NCBI GenBank assembly: GCA_965228215.1
Contig: OZ245800.1
Coordinates: 2,604,001 to 2,668,000, forward strand
Source of the DNA: Maricaulis sp965228215
GTDB taxonomy: Bacteria; Pseudomonadota; Alphaproteobacteria; Caulobacterales; Maricaulaceae
Direction of reading: 5' to 3'
DNA length: 64,000 nucleotides
Shown: piece after piece, positions 40,201 to 48,602 of the stretch
How the letters are laid out: every line of letters starts with the position of its first letter
How positions within the stretch are numbered: the first letter of the stretch is position 1
The notes under the pieces: model-generated
Seen by the model: only the letters and a program-made list of their open reading frames with translations
Told to the model about the DNA's origin: nothing
Databases searched by the model: none
Position numbers and translations under genes: made by a program

Positions 40201-40426
40201 TCTCGACGGTATTATTGCTGTCGAGCGTGACGGCAGTTGCGGCCGAGGTGAGCACCACGCGCCCGCTCGTGCTGATCACGATATTGTCGGCGCCGCCGCC
40301 TGTACCCGCGGTTGATGTGGCCAGCGGTGTGGTGACCTCGTCTGTGATCTCGCGCTGGGCCATTGCGGCAGGCGCAAGAATTGTCAGCGAGGCAAGGGCG
40401 CTGGCGAACATGAAACGACGACGCAT
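37256..40426 (-). CDS. Autotransporter (type Va secretion) with C-terminal beta-barrel
   Basis: A 1056-residue autotransporter. The signal peptide is MRRRFMFASALASLTILAPA; ATG 40426 has AGGAG upstream, whereas the frame runs back to 40492 without support. Residues about 40-700 form a repetitive passenger with beta-helix-like turns (SSGLRILSGLDGNVTHSGRI, ALRISGNVAGGILLTGP), rich in Gly, Asn and Asp. The last 270 residues or so are the barrel (GGLWIQEFGYFADRGG onward), ending in alternating hydrophobics and terminal Phe (ARLVMRLVF), the outer-membrane insertion signal. It has almost no cysteine. The passenger function (adhesin or surface layer) is unknown. Confidence 0.92.
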   Translation of the reverse strand: MRRRFMFASALASLTILAPAAMAQREITDEVTTPLATSTAGTGGGADNIVISTSGRVVLTSAATAVTLDSNNTVENQGEISITTDDDNAVGVHLVGGNTGTFTNSGRIIVDSDTVASDTDDDGNIDGPYGLGSNRVAILVDGAAVFTGDIIMTGGSSIVVRGDDSSGLRILSGLDGNVTHSGRINVFGVNSRAVDIRSNVSGDVILGGTMTSDGANSSAVAIDGDIGGRFILSGSLLSTGYRFPGVPSADAINAFDVNGEDDAQSGSALRISGNVAGGILLTGPTDDVPNVNASGVRVRGSAPAMLVAPTATSGNIVIGEVIIPAVADDPATTEDESQPQQNLGYSLINRGGIVASGDLDTINVNGLRIAGDAGFTATLSNGIQNRGAIQTSAFEATSTAVSFGSGAIVPVFQNINEIAATTTGIAGTAVGLHVEAGASLPYLENVQRLTASAFLGGSAIVIRDESNTLALIENAGVITATHTDATEGNQPAWVAIAADLSASTIDTTFRQYRRAGDDEDKPIVTVGDVLFGSGNDHMMVEAGATSGAISFGDGADMLTISGGATVAADISDSDGDLLIQVDNAELDFGSGTNTTIREARFGDGSTIRFQVDHVNGVAARVNATGDVTFQTGSRISSTLTNLIGDGATYVVLTANNLVIEEAISTLQQTTAPYLYNVTLDRDPADANSLVLTLSRRSAGELGMNANQSAAYAAAYAGWQDNETLGAAFAALQTQQDFFNAYNQLLPEYAASAIQFALASNDSAIGALANRLEAVRRSPDETGGLWIQEFGYFADRGGSQFGPGYRGQGIGLAVGYDQPVGPLDALGFNLVGAASEISEADGVDKPMSAITAQFGVYAGADIGGFDLDLYGGVGGDWFEHDRRVLVGTFDAQPSAEWTGYHVASSARLGRNFTAGRYFFRPSVSVDYLSLFESSYEETGGGAGIDLIVDDRESSSMSATGMLTLGATFENPDSWWAPHVRLGYRNEFTSDEVETLARFNGYNDTFTLRSEQMPGSGFIFGFGIGAGSGYSTFSFAYDADVRDDFIRHTARLVMRLVF

Positions 40427-40529
40427 ACCGACTCCTGAAGAGCAATCCCAAACGTGTTCGTACGAACTCGGCGGAAGTTGTAGCGAATGCAATCGGCCAC
40501 GTCGACCGTTGAGACTGTTTCGGGCTGAA

Positions 40530-40562
40530 AGAAAACGCGGCCGGGAAACCCCCGGCCGCGCT
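40530..40562 (-). terminator. Intrinsic terminator of the glnB-glnA operon
   Basis: CGCGGCCGGG (40536-40545) and CCCGGCCGCG (40551-40560) form a perfect 10-base stem with a 5-base loop. On the minus strand it is followed by TTTTCTTTC. It lies about 35 bases beyond the glnA stop and upstream of the autotransporter gene. Confidence 0.92.
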
Positions 40563-40594
40563 TTAATCTTCGCGGATCTGCGACAGGTCGCGGA

Positions 40595-41998
40595 TCAGCA
40601 GGAATAATACATGTCGAACTCGACCGGGTGCGGATGCATCTCGAAGCGCAGCACTTCTTCCATCTTCAGGTCGATGTATGCGTCGATCTGGTCGTCATCC
40701 ATCACGCCGCCCTTCTTGAGGAAGTCACGGTCGGCATCGAGCGATTCCAGCGCTTCGCGCAGCGAACGGCAGACCGTCGGGATGTCCTGGAGTTCTTCCG
40801 GCGGCAGGTCGTAGAGATCCTTGTCCATCGGATCGCCCGGATCGATGCGGTTCTCGATACCGTCGAGGCCGGCCATCATGAGGGCGGTGAAGGTCAGGTA
40901 GGGGTTGCCGGCCGGGTCCGGGAAACGCGTTTCCAGGCGTTTGGCGTTCGGCGAATTCACCCACGGAATCCGAACCGATGCGGAGCGGTTGCGGGCCGAA
41001 TAGGCCAGCAGGACCGGGGCTTCGAAGCCCGGCACAAGGCGCTTGTAGGAGTTCGTCGAGGCGTTGGCGAAGGCGTTGATCGCACGGGCGTGCTTGATGA
41101 TGCCGCCGATATAGTGGAGGCAGCTGTCCGACAGGTCGGCATAGCGATCGCCGGCGAACATCGGCTTGCCGTCTTTCCAGATCGACTGGTGCACGTGCAT
41201 GCCGGTTCCGTTGTCGTTCCAAACCGGTTTCGGCATGAAGGTCGCGGACTTGCCATAGGCGTGAGCGACCATTTGCACCGTGTACTTATACAGCTGCATG
41301 CGGTCGGCCATCGTGGTGAGCGTGGAGAATTTCATGCCCAGCTCGTGCTGTGCCGGCGCCACTTCGTGGTGGTGTTTCTCCGGCTGCAGGCCCAGCTCGT
41401 CCATGACAGCGAGCATTTCGGAACGGAAGTCCTGGCCGCTGTCGACCGGGTTCACCGGGAAATAGCCACCCTTGGGACCCGGACGGTGACCCATGTTTCC
41501 GCCTTCATAGGCGCGATTGGAATTGTAGGGGCCTTCCTCGCTGTCGATGCGGTAGCCCGTGTCATTCTGCTCGGTGGAGATGCGGACATCGTCGAATACG
41601 AAGAATTCTGCTTCCGGACCGAAATAGGCCGTATCGCCGGCGCCGGTGGATTTCAGGAAGGCCTCGGCCTTCTTGGCGGTCGTGCGCGGGTCGCGATTGT
41701 AGGCTTCACCCGTGCCAGGCTCGAGAATGTCGCACATCAGGATCAGCGTCGGCTGCTGATAGAACGGATCGATCTCGGCGTAGGACGTGTCCGGCTTGAG
41801 CACCATGTCGGACTCGTTGATCGCCTTCCAACCGGCAATCGAGGAACCGTCGAACATGATCCCGTCTTCGAAGAAATCCTCATTGACCTCGGATTTGTCG
41901 AACGTCACGTGCTGCAGCTTGCCGCGCGGATCGGTGAAGCGAAGATCGACGTAACCGATCTCTTCGTCTTTGATTTTCTTGAGAATTTCGTCTGACAT
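40595..41998 (-). CDS. glnA: Glutamine synthetase type I
   Basis: A 467-residue dodecameric GSI that makes glutamine from glutamate, ammonia and ATP. Family motifs are FDGSSIAGW, the metal/ammonia region FGPEAEFFVFD, the glutamate-binding VPGFEAPVLLAYSARNRSAS and ATP-binding HVHQSIWKDGKPMF. The adenylylation loop MDKDLYDLPPEE carries the tyrosine modified by GlnE, so activity should be under covalent control. It lies 30 bases downstream of glnB. Confidence 0.97.
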   Translation of the reverse strand: MSDEILKKIKDEEIGYVDLRFTDPRGKLQHVTFDKSEVNEDFFEDGIMFDGSSIAGWKAINESDMVLKPDTSYAEIDPFYQQPTLILMCDILEPGTGEAYNRDPRTTAKKAEAFLKSTGAGDTAYFGPEAEFFVFDDVRISTEQNDTGYRIDSEEGPYNSNRAYEGGNMGHRPGPKGGYFPVNPVDSGQDFRSEMLAVMDELGLQPEKHHHEVAPAQHELGMKFSTLTTMADRMQLYKYTVQMVAHAYGKSATFMPKPVWNDNGTGMHVHQSIWKDGKPMFAGDRYADLSDSCLHYIGGIIKHARAINAFANASTNSYKRLVPGFEAPVLLAYSARNRSASVRIPWVNSPNAKRLETRFPDPAGNPYLTFTALMMAGLDGIENRIDPGDPMDKDLYDLPPEELQDIPTVCRSLREALESLDADRDFLKKGGVMDDDQIDAYIDLKMEEVLRFEMHPHPVEFDMYYSC

Positions 41999-42028
41999 AA
42001 TCGGCTCCGGAAAGGTCAGGTGAAAGTG

Positions 42029-42367
42029 CTAGAGGGCATCGCGACCGGTTTCACCGGTGCGGATGCGAATTACGGTTTCAACGGAACTGACAAAGATCTT
42101 GCCGTCGCCGATGCGGCCGGTCTGAGCCGCGTTCTGTATGGCTTCCACAGCGGCCTCGACACGGTCGTCCGGAAGCACGAGCTCGATCTTTATCTTCGGA
42201 AGGAAATCCACCACGTATTCGGCGCCGCGATACAATTCGGTATGGCCTTTCTGGCGACCGAAACCCTTGGCTTCGATCACGGTCAGACCTTGCACGCCGA
42301 CTTCTTGAAGGGCCTCCTTCACATCGTCGAGTTTGAACGGTTTGATGATGGCTTCGATTTTTTTCAT
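42029..42367 (-). CDS. glnB: Nitrogen regulatory protein PII
   Basis: A 112-residue PII trimer subunit that reports 2-oxoglutarate, ATP/ADP and glutamine status to GlnE, GlnD and NtrB. The start MKKIEAIIKPFKLDDVKEAL, the T-loop with uridylylation site Tyr51 in ELYRGAEYVVDF, and the signatures KIKIELVLPDD and TGRIGDGKIFV are all present. ATG 42367 has GGAGAC upstream and matches the family start exactly. The frame continues upstream to 42781 but without similarity. No sigma54-type -24/-12 promoter was evident in the 100 bases upstream. Confidence 0.97.
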   Translation of the reverse strand: MKKIEAIIKPFKLDDVKEALQEVGVQGLTVIEAKGFGRQKGHTELYRGAEYVVDFLPKIKIELVLPDDRVEAAVEAIQNAAQTGRIGDGKIFVSSVETVIRIRTGETGRDAL

Positions 42368-42475
42368 GGCCGTCTCCGCTAGGTGAGGGCACGTTAGGCA
42401 CCGGGCCTGTCCGGACAAGCCGCGGCGACCGTGCGCGCGGGGCGTAAACCGGATATGCCTGCTAATGAGGCAGGT

Positions 42476-44011
42476 ATGCTGCAAGATGAGGCGATGACGC
42501 GATCCGACATACTCACAACACGCGACTGCGGACGCTGCGATGCCTATGCGGACGCCGAGGGTGTACCTAGAATCGCGCTGATGGACAGGGCCGGTCGGGG
42601 ACTGGCCGATGCCGTGATCGCGCGCTGGTCGCGACGCCCGGTCGCCGTGCTCTGCGGCCCCGGAAACAATGGCGGCGATGGATATGTCGCGGCGCGATAT
42701 CTCGAGCGGGCCGGTTGGTCTGTCACGATCTATGCACAGAGCGATCCGGCAAAGCTGACAGGTGATGCCGCCTGGGCGCACGGCGAATGGGCCGGGGCCG
42801 TCCTGCCGCTCGAAGGTTTTTCGCCCAGCGACTACGCCCTGGTGATCGACGCGCTATTCGGTGCTGGCCTGACTCGGCCGCTTGAAGGCATTGCGGCGGA
42901 CTGTGTAACCGCTCTGGCCCGAAGCGAATGTGTCGTGGTGAGCGCGGATGTGCCCAGCGGTGTCTTCGGTGACCGCTCGGCGCGACCGGACGTGGCATTC
43001 GCCGCGGATCTCTACGTCACCTTCAACAATCTCAAACCCGCCCATGTGCTCGAGCCTGCCGCCGCGGCGTGCGGCGAGGTCCAGGTTGTCGATATTGGCA
43101 TCCCGCCCGCCTGGACCGATCAGATCGATAGGCTGGCCAGGCTCAATTCGCCCGAAGCCTGGTGGGACGGTTTTCCGCGGCGCGAAGCGGGAACCCACAA
43201 GCACAGGGAAGGGCGGTTGGTCGTGTTCTCGGGCGGTGCCTCCTCGACGGGCGCGGCGCGGCTTGCCGCTCATGCCGGCCTGCGCATGGGCGCCGGTCTG
43301 GTGACGCTGGCAAGCCCGCCCTCGGCCCTCCAGGTGAATGCGTCGGCGCTCACCGCCGTCATGCTGGCATGCTGGGAAGCGGAGGAATCCCTGGCCCTGC
43401 TGGCCGAGCGCCGTGCCAGCGCGTTTGTTGCGGGCCCTGCGCTGGGCCTCGAAGAGCGGGCCGCCTCCGCGGTCCAGGCCTGCCTGGAATCAGGACTGCC
43501 CGGCGTGGTGGATGCCGACGCACTGACCCTTCTGGCCGAGCGCGGCGAGGACGGGTTGCAGGGTCTGGGACCACAGCACGTGCTGACGCCGCATGCCGGT
43601 GAGTTCGAGCGGCTCTTCCCGGGACTGCTGGAGGCTTGTGACAACGAGATATTCGCGACGCGGCAGGCCGCGGACCTGGCGGGGTGCACAATCCTTCTCA
43701 AGGGCGCGGCGACGGTCATCGCGGTGCCCGGCGGCGACTGCCGTGTGAACCGGCATGCCCATCCCCGCCTGGCAACAGCAGGCAGTGGAGATGTCCTGGC
43801 GGGCATGATCGGCGCCCTGCTGGCTCGCGGCATGCCTGGTTTCGATGCGGCGTGTGCCGCCGCCTGGCTGCATGGTGATATCGCACAGACCTCTCCGGAG
43901 GGCCTGATCGCGGAGGATCTGGTCGCGCGATTACCGGCCCGGCTGGATGAATTGCATCGGCAACAGGCCCGGCGCCAGGCCCTCTCCGGACTGGTTTCAC
44001 GACCGGACTGA
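42476..44011 (+). CDS. nnr: Bifunctional NAD(P)H-hydrate epimerase / ADP-dependent dehydratase
   Basis: A 511-residue metabolite-repair enzyme that restores NAD(P)H from its hydrated forms. The N-terminal epimerase domain (about 10-215) shows VAVLCGPGNNGGDGYVAARY and DALFGAGLTRPL. The C-terminal ribokinase-like dehydratase domain (about 235-500) shows LTPHAGEFERLFP, LLKGAATVIAVP and ATAGSGDVLAGMIGALLARG. ATG 42476 has GAGG at good spacing; ATG 42494 also starts close to the family N-terminus (MTRSDILTT) and is a fair alternative. It is divergent from glnB. Confidence 0.93.
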   Translation: MLQDEAMTRSDILTTRDCGRCDAYADAEGVPRIALMDRAGRGLADAVIARWSRRPVAVLCGPGNNGGDGYVAARYLERAGWSVTIYAQSDPAKLTGDAAWAHGEWAGAVLPLEGFSPSDYALVIDALFGAGLTRPLEGIAADCVTALARSECVVVSADVPSGVFGDRSARPDVAFAADLYVTFNNLKPAHVLEPAAAACGEVQVVDIGIPPAWTDQIDRLARLNSPEAWWDGFPRREAGTHKHREGRLVVFSGGASSTGAARLAAHAGLRMGAGLVTLASPPSALQVNASALTAVMLACWEAEESLALLAERRASAFVAGPALGLEERAASAVQACLESGLPGVVDADALTLLAERGEDGLQGLGPQHVLTPHAGEFERLFPGLLEACDNEIFATRQAADLAGCTILLKGAATVIAVPGGDCRVNRHAHPRLATAGSGDVLAGMIGALLARGMPGFDAACAAAWLHGDIAQTSPEGLIAEDLVARLPARLDELHRQQARRQALSGLVSRPD

Positions 44012-44124
44012 CCGCCGGATCCGGCCGAGTATCCCCATTGCGCAATAAGGGCTTGGCGATGTGGGCGGAGCAGTCCATTTTCGAGGTCCTTCCGCCTTTC
44101 AGGCCTCCGAGTCGCAGGTCCTCC

Positions 44125-46404
44125 ATGCCGAATTATCCCGATAAAGACGCCATCCAGCCGATCGACGTAGAAGCCCTGCGCTTCCACATGAAACCGGTGC
44201 CTGGAAAGCTGGCGCTTCAACCGACCAAGCCCATGACGACCCAGCGAGATCTGGCGCTGGCCTATTCGCCGGGCGTCGCCGCCCCGGTCCGGGCGATCGC
44301 GGCCGATCCGGACGCTGTCTACGACTACACGTCCAAGGGCAATATGGTTGCTGTGGTGTCTAACGGTACGGCGATCCTGGGCCTGGGCGATCTAGGTGCA
44401 GCCGCATCGAAACCGGTGATGGAAGGCAAGGCGGTCCTGTTCAAGCGCTTCGCCGATATCGACGCGGTCGATGTCGAGGTCGACTACACCGACCCGGAGA
44501 AATTCATCGAATGTGTGAAGGGGTTCGGCAATACGTTCGGCGGCATCAATCTCGAGGACATCAAGGCGCCGGAATGTTTCGAGATCGAGCGGCGCCTGCG
44601 CGACGAGCTGGATATTCCGGTCCTCCATGATGACCAGCACGGCACGGCCATCATCGCGGCTGCCGGCCTGATCAATGCCTGCGACCTGACCGGTCGCAAG
44701 ATGGAGGATCTCAAGGTCGTACTGTGCGGTGCCGGCGCGGCCGGACTGTCAGTGCTCGAACTGATCAAACATCTCGGCGTGCGTGACGAGAACACCATCG
44801 TCGTGGACATCGAGGGCGTGGTCTATGAAGGCCGCGAAGGCTGTCACGAACGCCTCGCCAAACACGCGGTAAAGACCGACAAGCGCACCCTTTCAGAAGC
44901 CGCGGAAGGTGCGGACTGCCTGCTGGGCCTGTCTGCGGCCGGCGTCTTCACAAAGGAGATCGTAGCCAGCCTCGGACCGCGTCCGATCGTCTTCGCGATG
45001 GCCAATCCGACGCCGGAAATCACGCCGGAGGAAGTGGCCGAGGTGCGCGATGACGTGATCATGGCGACCGGCCGGTCAGATTATCCCAATCAGGTCAACA
45101 ATGTATTGGGCTTTCCCTATATTTTCCGCGGCGCTCTCGACGTCAGGGCAACCGAGATCAACGAAGAGATGAAAGTGGCCGCCGCCCAGGCGCTGGCCGC
45201 TCTTGCCCGCGAGGATGTGCCGGACGAGGTCGCTGAGGCGTACAAGGTCGATCACCTGCAGTATGGCCGCGATTACATCATTCCGTCGCCATTTGATCCG
45301 CGCCTCATTTCCTGGATTCCGCCCTTTGTCGCCAAGGCTGCAGTGGAGAGCGGTGTTGCGCGACTGCCGGTGGAGGAGGGCGATGCCTATCGCGCGCAAC
45401 TGGCCCGCCGGCTCGACCCGCTGGCTGCCATGCAGCAGCGCATTTCAACGGCCATCCGCCCCCGCCAGCGCCGGATCGTGTTTGCGGAGGGTGCGGAGCC
45501 GACGGTGATCCGGGCCGCCTATGCCTTCAAGAACCAGGGCCTGGGCGAACCCGTACTGATCGCCCGCGAGGAAAACGCCCATCGCAACATGCGTGAACTG
45601 GGCATTCCGGAAGACGCGCTCGAGATCTGCAATGCCCGCCTGTCCGAACACAATGCGGACTATGCGGACCTGCTCTACGAACGCCTGCAGAGACGGGGTT
45701 TCCTGCGCCGCGACGTGCAGCGCCGGGTCAATAATGACCGCAATGTCTTTTCAGCCTGCATGCTGAAAATGGGCCATGCCGACGGCATGGTGACGGGGCT
45801 GACGCGTCACTCCAACACCATCATGGAAGACGTCCGGCTGGTGCTGGATCCCGCCGAGGACATGCGCGCGGTCGGCATTACCGCCGCGGTGTCCAAGGGG
45901 CGCAGCCTCTTGATCGGCGATGTCAGCGTGACGGAATTCCCGGACGCCCAGGCGCTCGCCGAGATTGCCGTCGCGACTGCCCACGCTGCCAAGCGCATCG
46001 GCATGACCCCGCACGTGGCAATGCTCTCCTATTCCAGTTTCGGCAATCCGCCGGGCGAACGTTCCGAAAAGGTGCAGGAAGCCGTCCGTATTCTCGATTC
46101 CATGAATGTGGACTTCGAGTATGAAGGCGATATCGCAGCCGACATCGCGCTCGATCCCGACCATCACGAACTCTACCCGTTTTCGCGGCTGACCCAGCCG
46201 GCCAATGTGCTGATCATGCCGGCGGTGCACTCCGCCTCGATTGCCGTGCGCCTGCTCAAGGCGGCCGGCGGTGCAACGGTGATTGGTCCGATGCTGCTGG
46301 GTCTGGAAAAACCCGTCCAGATCGCTCGCCTGGGTGCCTCTGCCTCCGATCTCGTGAACCTTGCCAGCATCGCCGCCTACGACCTCAATTCAGCGATTGA
46401 ATAA
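44125..46404 (+). CDS. maeB: NADP-dependent malic enzyme with phosphotransacetylase-like domain
   Basis: A 759-residue MaeB-type enzyme that decarboxylates malate to pyruvate and supplies NADPH. The malic domain (about 15-430) shows AYSPGVAAPVRAI, DDQHGTAIIAAAGLINA and VLCGAGAAGLSVLEL. The C-terminal phosphotransacetylase-like domain (about 430-755) is typical of large proteobacterial malic enzymes and acts in allosteric control. ATG 44125 fits family length; the frame extends to 44038 without similarity. Confidence 0.95.
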   Translation: MPNYPDKDAIQPIDVEALRFHMKPVPGKLALQPTKPMTTQRDLALAYSPGVAAPVRAIAADPDAVYDYTSKGNMVAVVSNGTAILGLGDLGAAASKPVMEGKAVLFKRFADIDAVDVEVDYTDPEKFIECVKGFGNTFGGINLEDIKAPECFEIERRLRDELDIPVLHDDQHGTAIIAAAGLINACDLTGRKMEDLKVVLCGAGAAGLSVLELIKHLGVRDENTIVVDIEGVVYEGREGCHERLAKHAVKTDKRTLSEAAEGADCLLGLSAAGVFTKEIVASLGPRPIVFAMANPTPEITPEEVAEVRDDVIMATGRSDYPNQVNNVLGFPYIFRGALDVRATEINEEMKVAAAQALAALAREDVPDEVAEAYKVDHLQYGRDYIIPSPFDPRLISWIPPFVAKAAVESGVARLPVEEGDAYRAQLARRLDPLAAMQQRISTAIRPRQRRIVFAEGAEPTVIRAAYAFKNQGLGEPVLIAREENAHRNMRELGIPEDALEICNARLSEHNADYADLLYERLQRRGFLRRDVQRRVNNDRNVFSACMLKMGHADGMVTGLTRHSNTIMEDVRLVLDPAEDMRAVGITAAVSKGRSLLIGDVSVTEFPDAQALAEIAVATAHAAKRIGMTPHVAMLSYSSFGNPPGERSEKVQEAVRILDSMNVDFEYEGDIAADIALDPDHHELYPFSRLTQPANVLIMPAVHSASIAVRLLKAAGGATVIGPMLLGLEKPVQIARLGASASDLVNLASIAAYDLNSAIE

Positions 46405-46495
46405 GCGTTATTCACGGTGAAGTGACAGCGCAGGGGTGAAGACAGCACGCCCTGAGCCTATCTAGGATGCCTGTGCTGTTTCGGGGGACACTCTC

Positions 46496-47929
46496 ATGGC
46501 CGGACGTGCTGCGCGAGATCTGACTGAAGGTCCGGTCTTCGGACATGTATTCAGAATGCTGCTGCCGATGAGTTTCGGCATTCTCGCAATGATGCTCGTG
46601 GGCATTATCGACACCTATTGGGTCGGAACCCTGGGTACGGCGCAACAGGCGGCGGTCCAGATGAGCTTCCCCGTGACCATGCTGGTCATGAGCGTCTCGA
46701 TCGGCCTGGGAGCCGGCGCGGTCTCTGCCGTGTCCCGCGCCGCGGGCCGCAAGGATGGCGGGTCTTCGATCCCACGCATCGCGACCGATGCGATGTCGCT
46801 GTCCCTGATCTCAGTGGGCCTCGTTTCGCTGCTGGGCGTCATTTTCGTGGAAGACATGTTCCGTGCGCTCGGTGCCAGCGAGACGATGATCCCCCACGTC
46901 GTCGATTACATGACGGTCTGGTTCGGCGGGATCGTGCTCATCGTTGGTCCGATGGTGGCCTCGAACATCCTGCGAGCCTTGGGCAATGCCGTCATTCCGA
47001 GCCTGATGATGATCGCTGCAGCCCTGGTCAATCTCGTGCTGGACCCCATCTTCATCCTCGATGACGTCTTCGGCTGGTTCCCGGGCCTGGGCATGGGGGT
47101 CACCGGTGCCGCACTCGCGACGGTCGTCGCCAATGCCGTGACCTTCGTGATGGTCATGCTCTACCTGATCTTCAAGGAAAAACTCCTCGATTTCGGCTGG
47201 GAAGATCTCGGCGAGGTTTGGGACCACTGGCTGGACGTGGCCCGGGTGGGCATTCCCGCCTGTATTTCGAACGTCTTCAATCCGCTGGCGCTGACCGTGG
47301 CGATGTCGGGTCTCGGCATGGCGCGCTTTGGTGACGCCGCGGTCGGCGGGCTGGGCGTTGCCGGTCGTGTGGAGGCCTTTGCCATCGTGCCGCTGTTTGC
47401 GCTGTCGGCTTGTATCGGCGCGGTCACCGGCCAGAATGGCGGCGCGGAACGGACCGATCGTGTTCGCGAGGCCTTCCGGTCCAGCTTCGTCTTCGCGACT
47501 GGCTGGAGTCTGGCGATGGCCGTCTTGCTCTGGTTTACGTCAGACATGATTGCCGCGGCCTTCCTGCCCAGTGAAGAGGGGCGCGCCGTGGCATCGATGT
47601 ATTGGCATATCGTGCCGGTCACAGTCGCGGGCTACGGCATCACCATCGCGGCGAGCGCCGGATTCAACGGTCTCGGTCGTCCTGCGCACGGCATGGTGAT
47701 TACCGCCGGCCGCGCGCTCGGCATGATGATCCCGGCGATCCTGATTGGCGCCATGGTGTTCAACGCACCGGTCGGTGTGGTCTGGGGGATCGCCGCGGCC
47801 AATCTTCTGGCCGGCCTGATAACTGCGCTCTTCGTGCTCACGCGCGCACCGATGACGGCGAAACATGGCAAGCAGCGCCGGCGCCGCAAGGCCGAGCCGG
47901 AGGCCGACGCAGCTGAAGAAGGGGCCTAG
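46496..47929 (+). CDS. MATE-family efflux transporter
   Basis: A 477-residue protein with 12 predicted helices in two homologous halves, typical of MATE transporters, which export drugs or metabolites in exchange for protons or sodium. Typical segments are LPMSFGILAMMLVGIIDTYWVGTLG (first helix region; key part is the DTYWVG turn), NALGNAVIPS-like LRALGNAVIPSLMM, and second-half GFNGLGRPAHGMVI. The last 25 residues are a basic/acidic cytoplasmic tail. The substrate is unknown. It ends 4 bases inside the convergent methyltransferase gene. Confidence 0.9.
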   Translation: MAGRAARDLTEGPVFGHVFRMLLPMSFGILAMMLVGIIDTYWVGTLGTAQQAAVQMSFPVTMLVMSVSIGLGAGAVSAVSRAAGRKDGGSSIPRIATDAMSLSLISVGLVSLLGVIFVEDMFRALGASETMIPHVVDYMTVWFGGIVLIVGPMVASNILRALGNAVIPSLMMIAAALVNLVLDPIFILDDVFGWFPGLGMGVTGAALATVVANAVTFVMVMLYLIFKEKLLDFGWEDLGEVWDHWLDVARVGIPACISNVFNPLALTVAMSGLGMARFGDAAVGGLGVAGRVEAFAIVPLFALSACIGAVTGQNGGAERTDRVREAFRSSFVFATGWSLAMAVLLWFTSDMIAAAFLPSEEGRAVASMYWHIVPVTVAGYGITIAASAGFNGLGRPAHGMVITAGRALGMMIPAILIGAMVFNAPVGVVWGIAAANLLAGLITALFVLTRAPMTAKHGKQRRRRKAEPEADAAEEGA

Positions 47930-48534
47930 CGACGGGTCAGAATTCCGGCCAGTTCCGGCTTGCCGTTGAGGCTGGGATGCGGGTGCGGCCGGAAGTCGGT
48001 CTCCGCCGGCCAGTGCCAGCGATCCTCCGGGAACAATATCCGCATTGCGTCGACCGAACAGCCATAGGGCGGTCCGCCGCGCTCATCCTTCTGCATGAAC
48101 AGTGCAAGCAGGCTGCCGCCGGGTTTCAGCCAGTCATGCAGCGCGGTTTCATAGCGTTCGCGCAGATGCGGATGGATGGCGCACAGGAAGGTCTGTTCCC
48201 AGACAAGATCCACCGGGCTGTCGGGTTGGAAGGCCAGGACATCGCCCAGTTCGAGCTTCGCCGTGACGCCGGCCTGTGCGAGTGCGTCTCGCTGGAAGCC
48301 TATCGCGGTTTCGGAGAGATCGGCGCCGGTCACGTCCAGGCCGAGGCCCGCGAAATGCACCAGTTCCGGCGCACGGCCGCAGCCGGGGATGATGATGGAC
48401 GCGCCGCGCGACTGCACCAGCCTGTCCTGCCAGACCGCGACTGCAGGATGCAGTCCCGGGCGTTCCCAGGGCGTCTCGCTGTCGCGGAATTTGCGTTCCC
48501 AATCAAGCGACGGGGGCGGGGATGTGTCGGACAT
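47926..48534 (-). CDS. TPMT-family S-adenosylmethionine methyltransferase
   Basis: A 202-residue class I methyltransferase of the thiopurine S-methyltransferase family. The SAM motif I is IIIPGCGRAPELVHFAGLG, with the acidic residue in VTGADLS. The family signatures are WERKFRDSETPWERPGLHP, VWEQTFLCAIHP and GGPPYGCSVDAM. Bacterial members methylate thiols, selenium, tellurium or halides; the substrate here is not known. It overlaps the MATE gene tail to tail by 4 bases. Confidence 0.88.
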   Translation of the reverse strand: MSDTSPPPSLDWERKFRDSETPWERPGLHPAVAVWQDRLVQSRGASIIIPGCGRAPELVHFAGLGLDVTGADLSETAIGFQRDALAQAGVTAKLELGDVLAFQPDSPVDLVWEQTFLCAIHPHLRERYETALHDWLKPGGSLLALFMQKDERGGPPYGCSVDAMRILFPEDRWHWPAETDFRPHPHPSLNGKPELAGILTRR

Positions 48535-48602
48535 GGTGAACCTCTCGTGACAGCAAAGCGGTCACGGTCTTCCAGATCAATGCAAATGCTCAGGAAAGCG
48601 GA

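Noticed and set aside
40628..41995. A 455-codon frame antisense to glnA
   Set aside because: Same reason: glnA is certain, and the opposite frame has no recognisable motif or ribosome binding site.
42368..42475. Sigma54 promoter upstream of glnB, and the TGTCCGGACA palindrome at 42408-42417
   Set aside because: No GG-N10-GC pair with the right context was found; a single 10-base palindrome is common by chance in GC-rich DNA.
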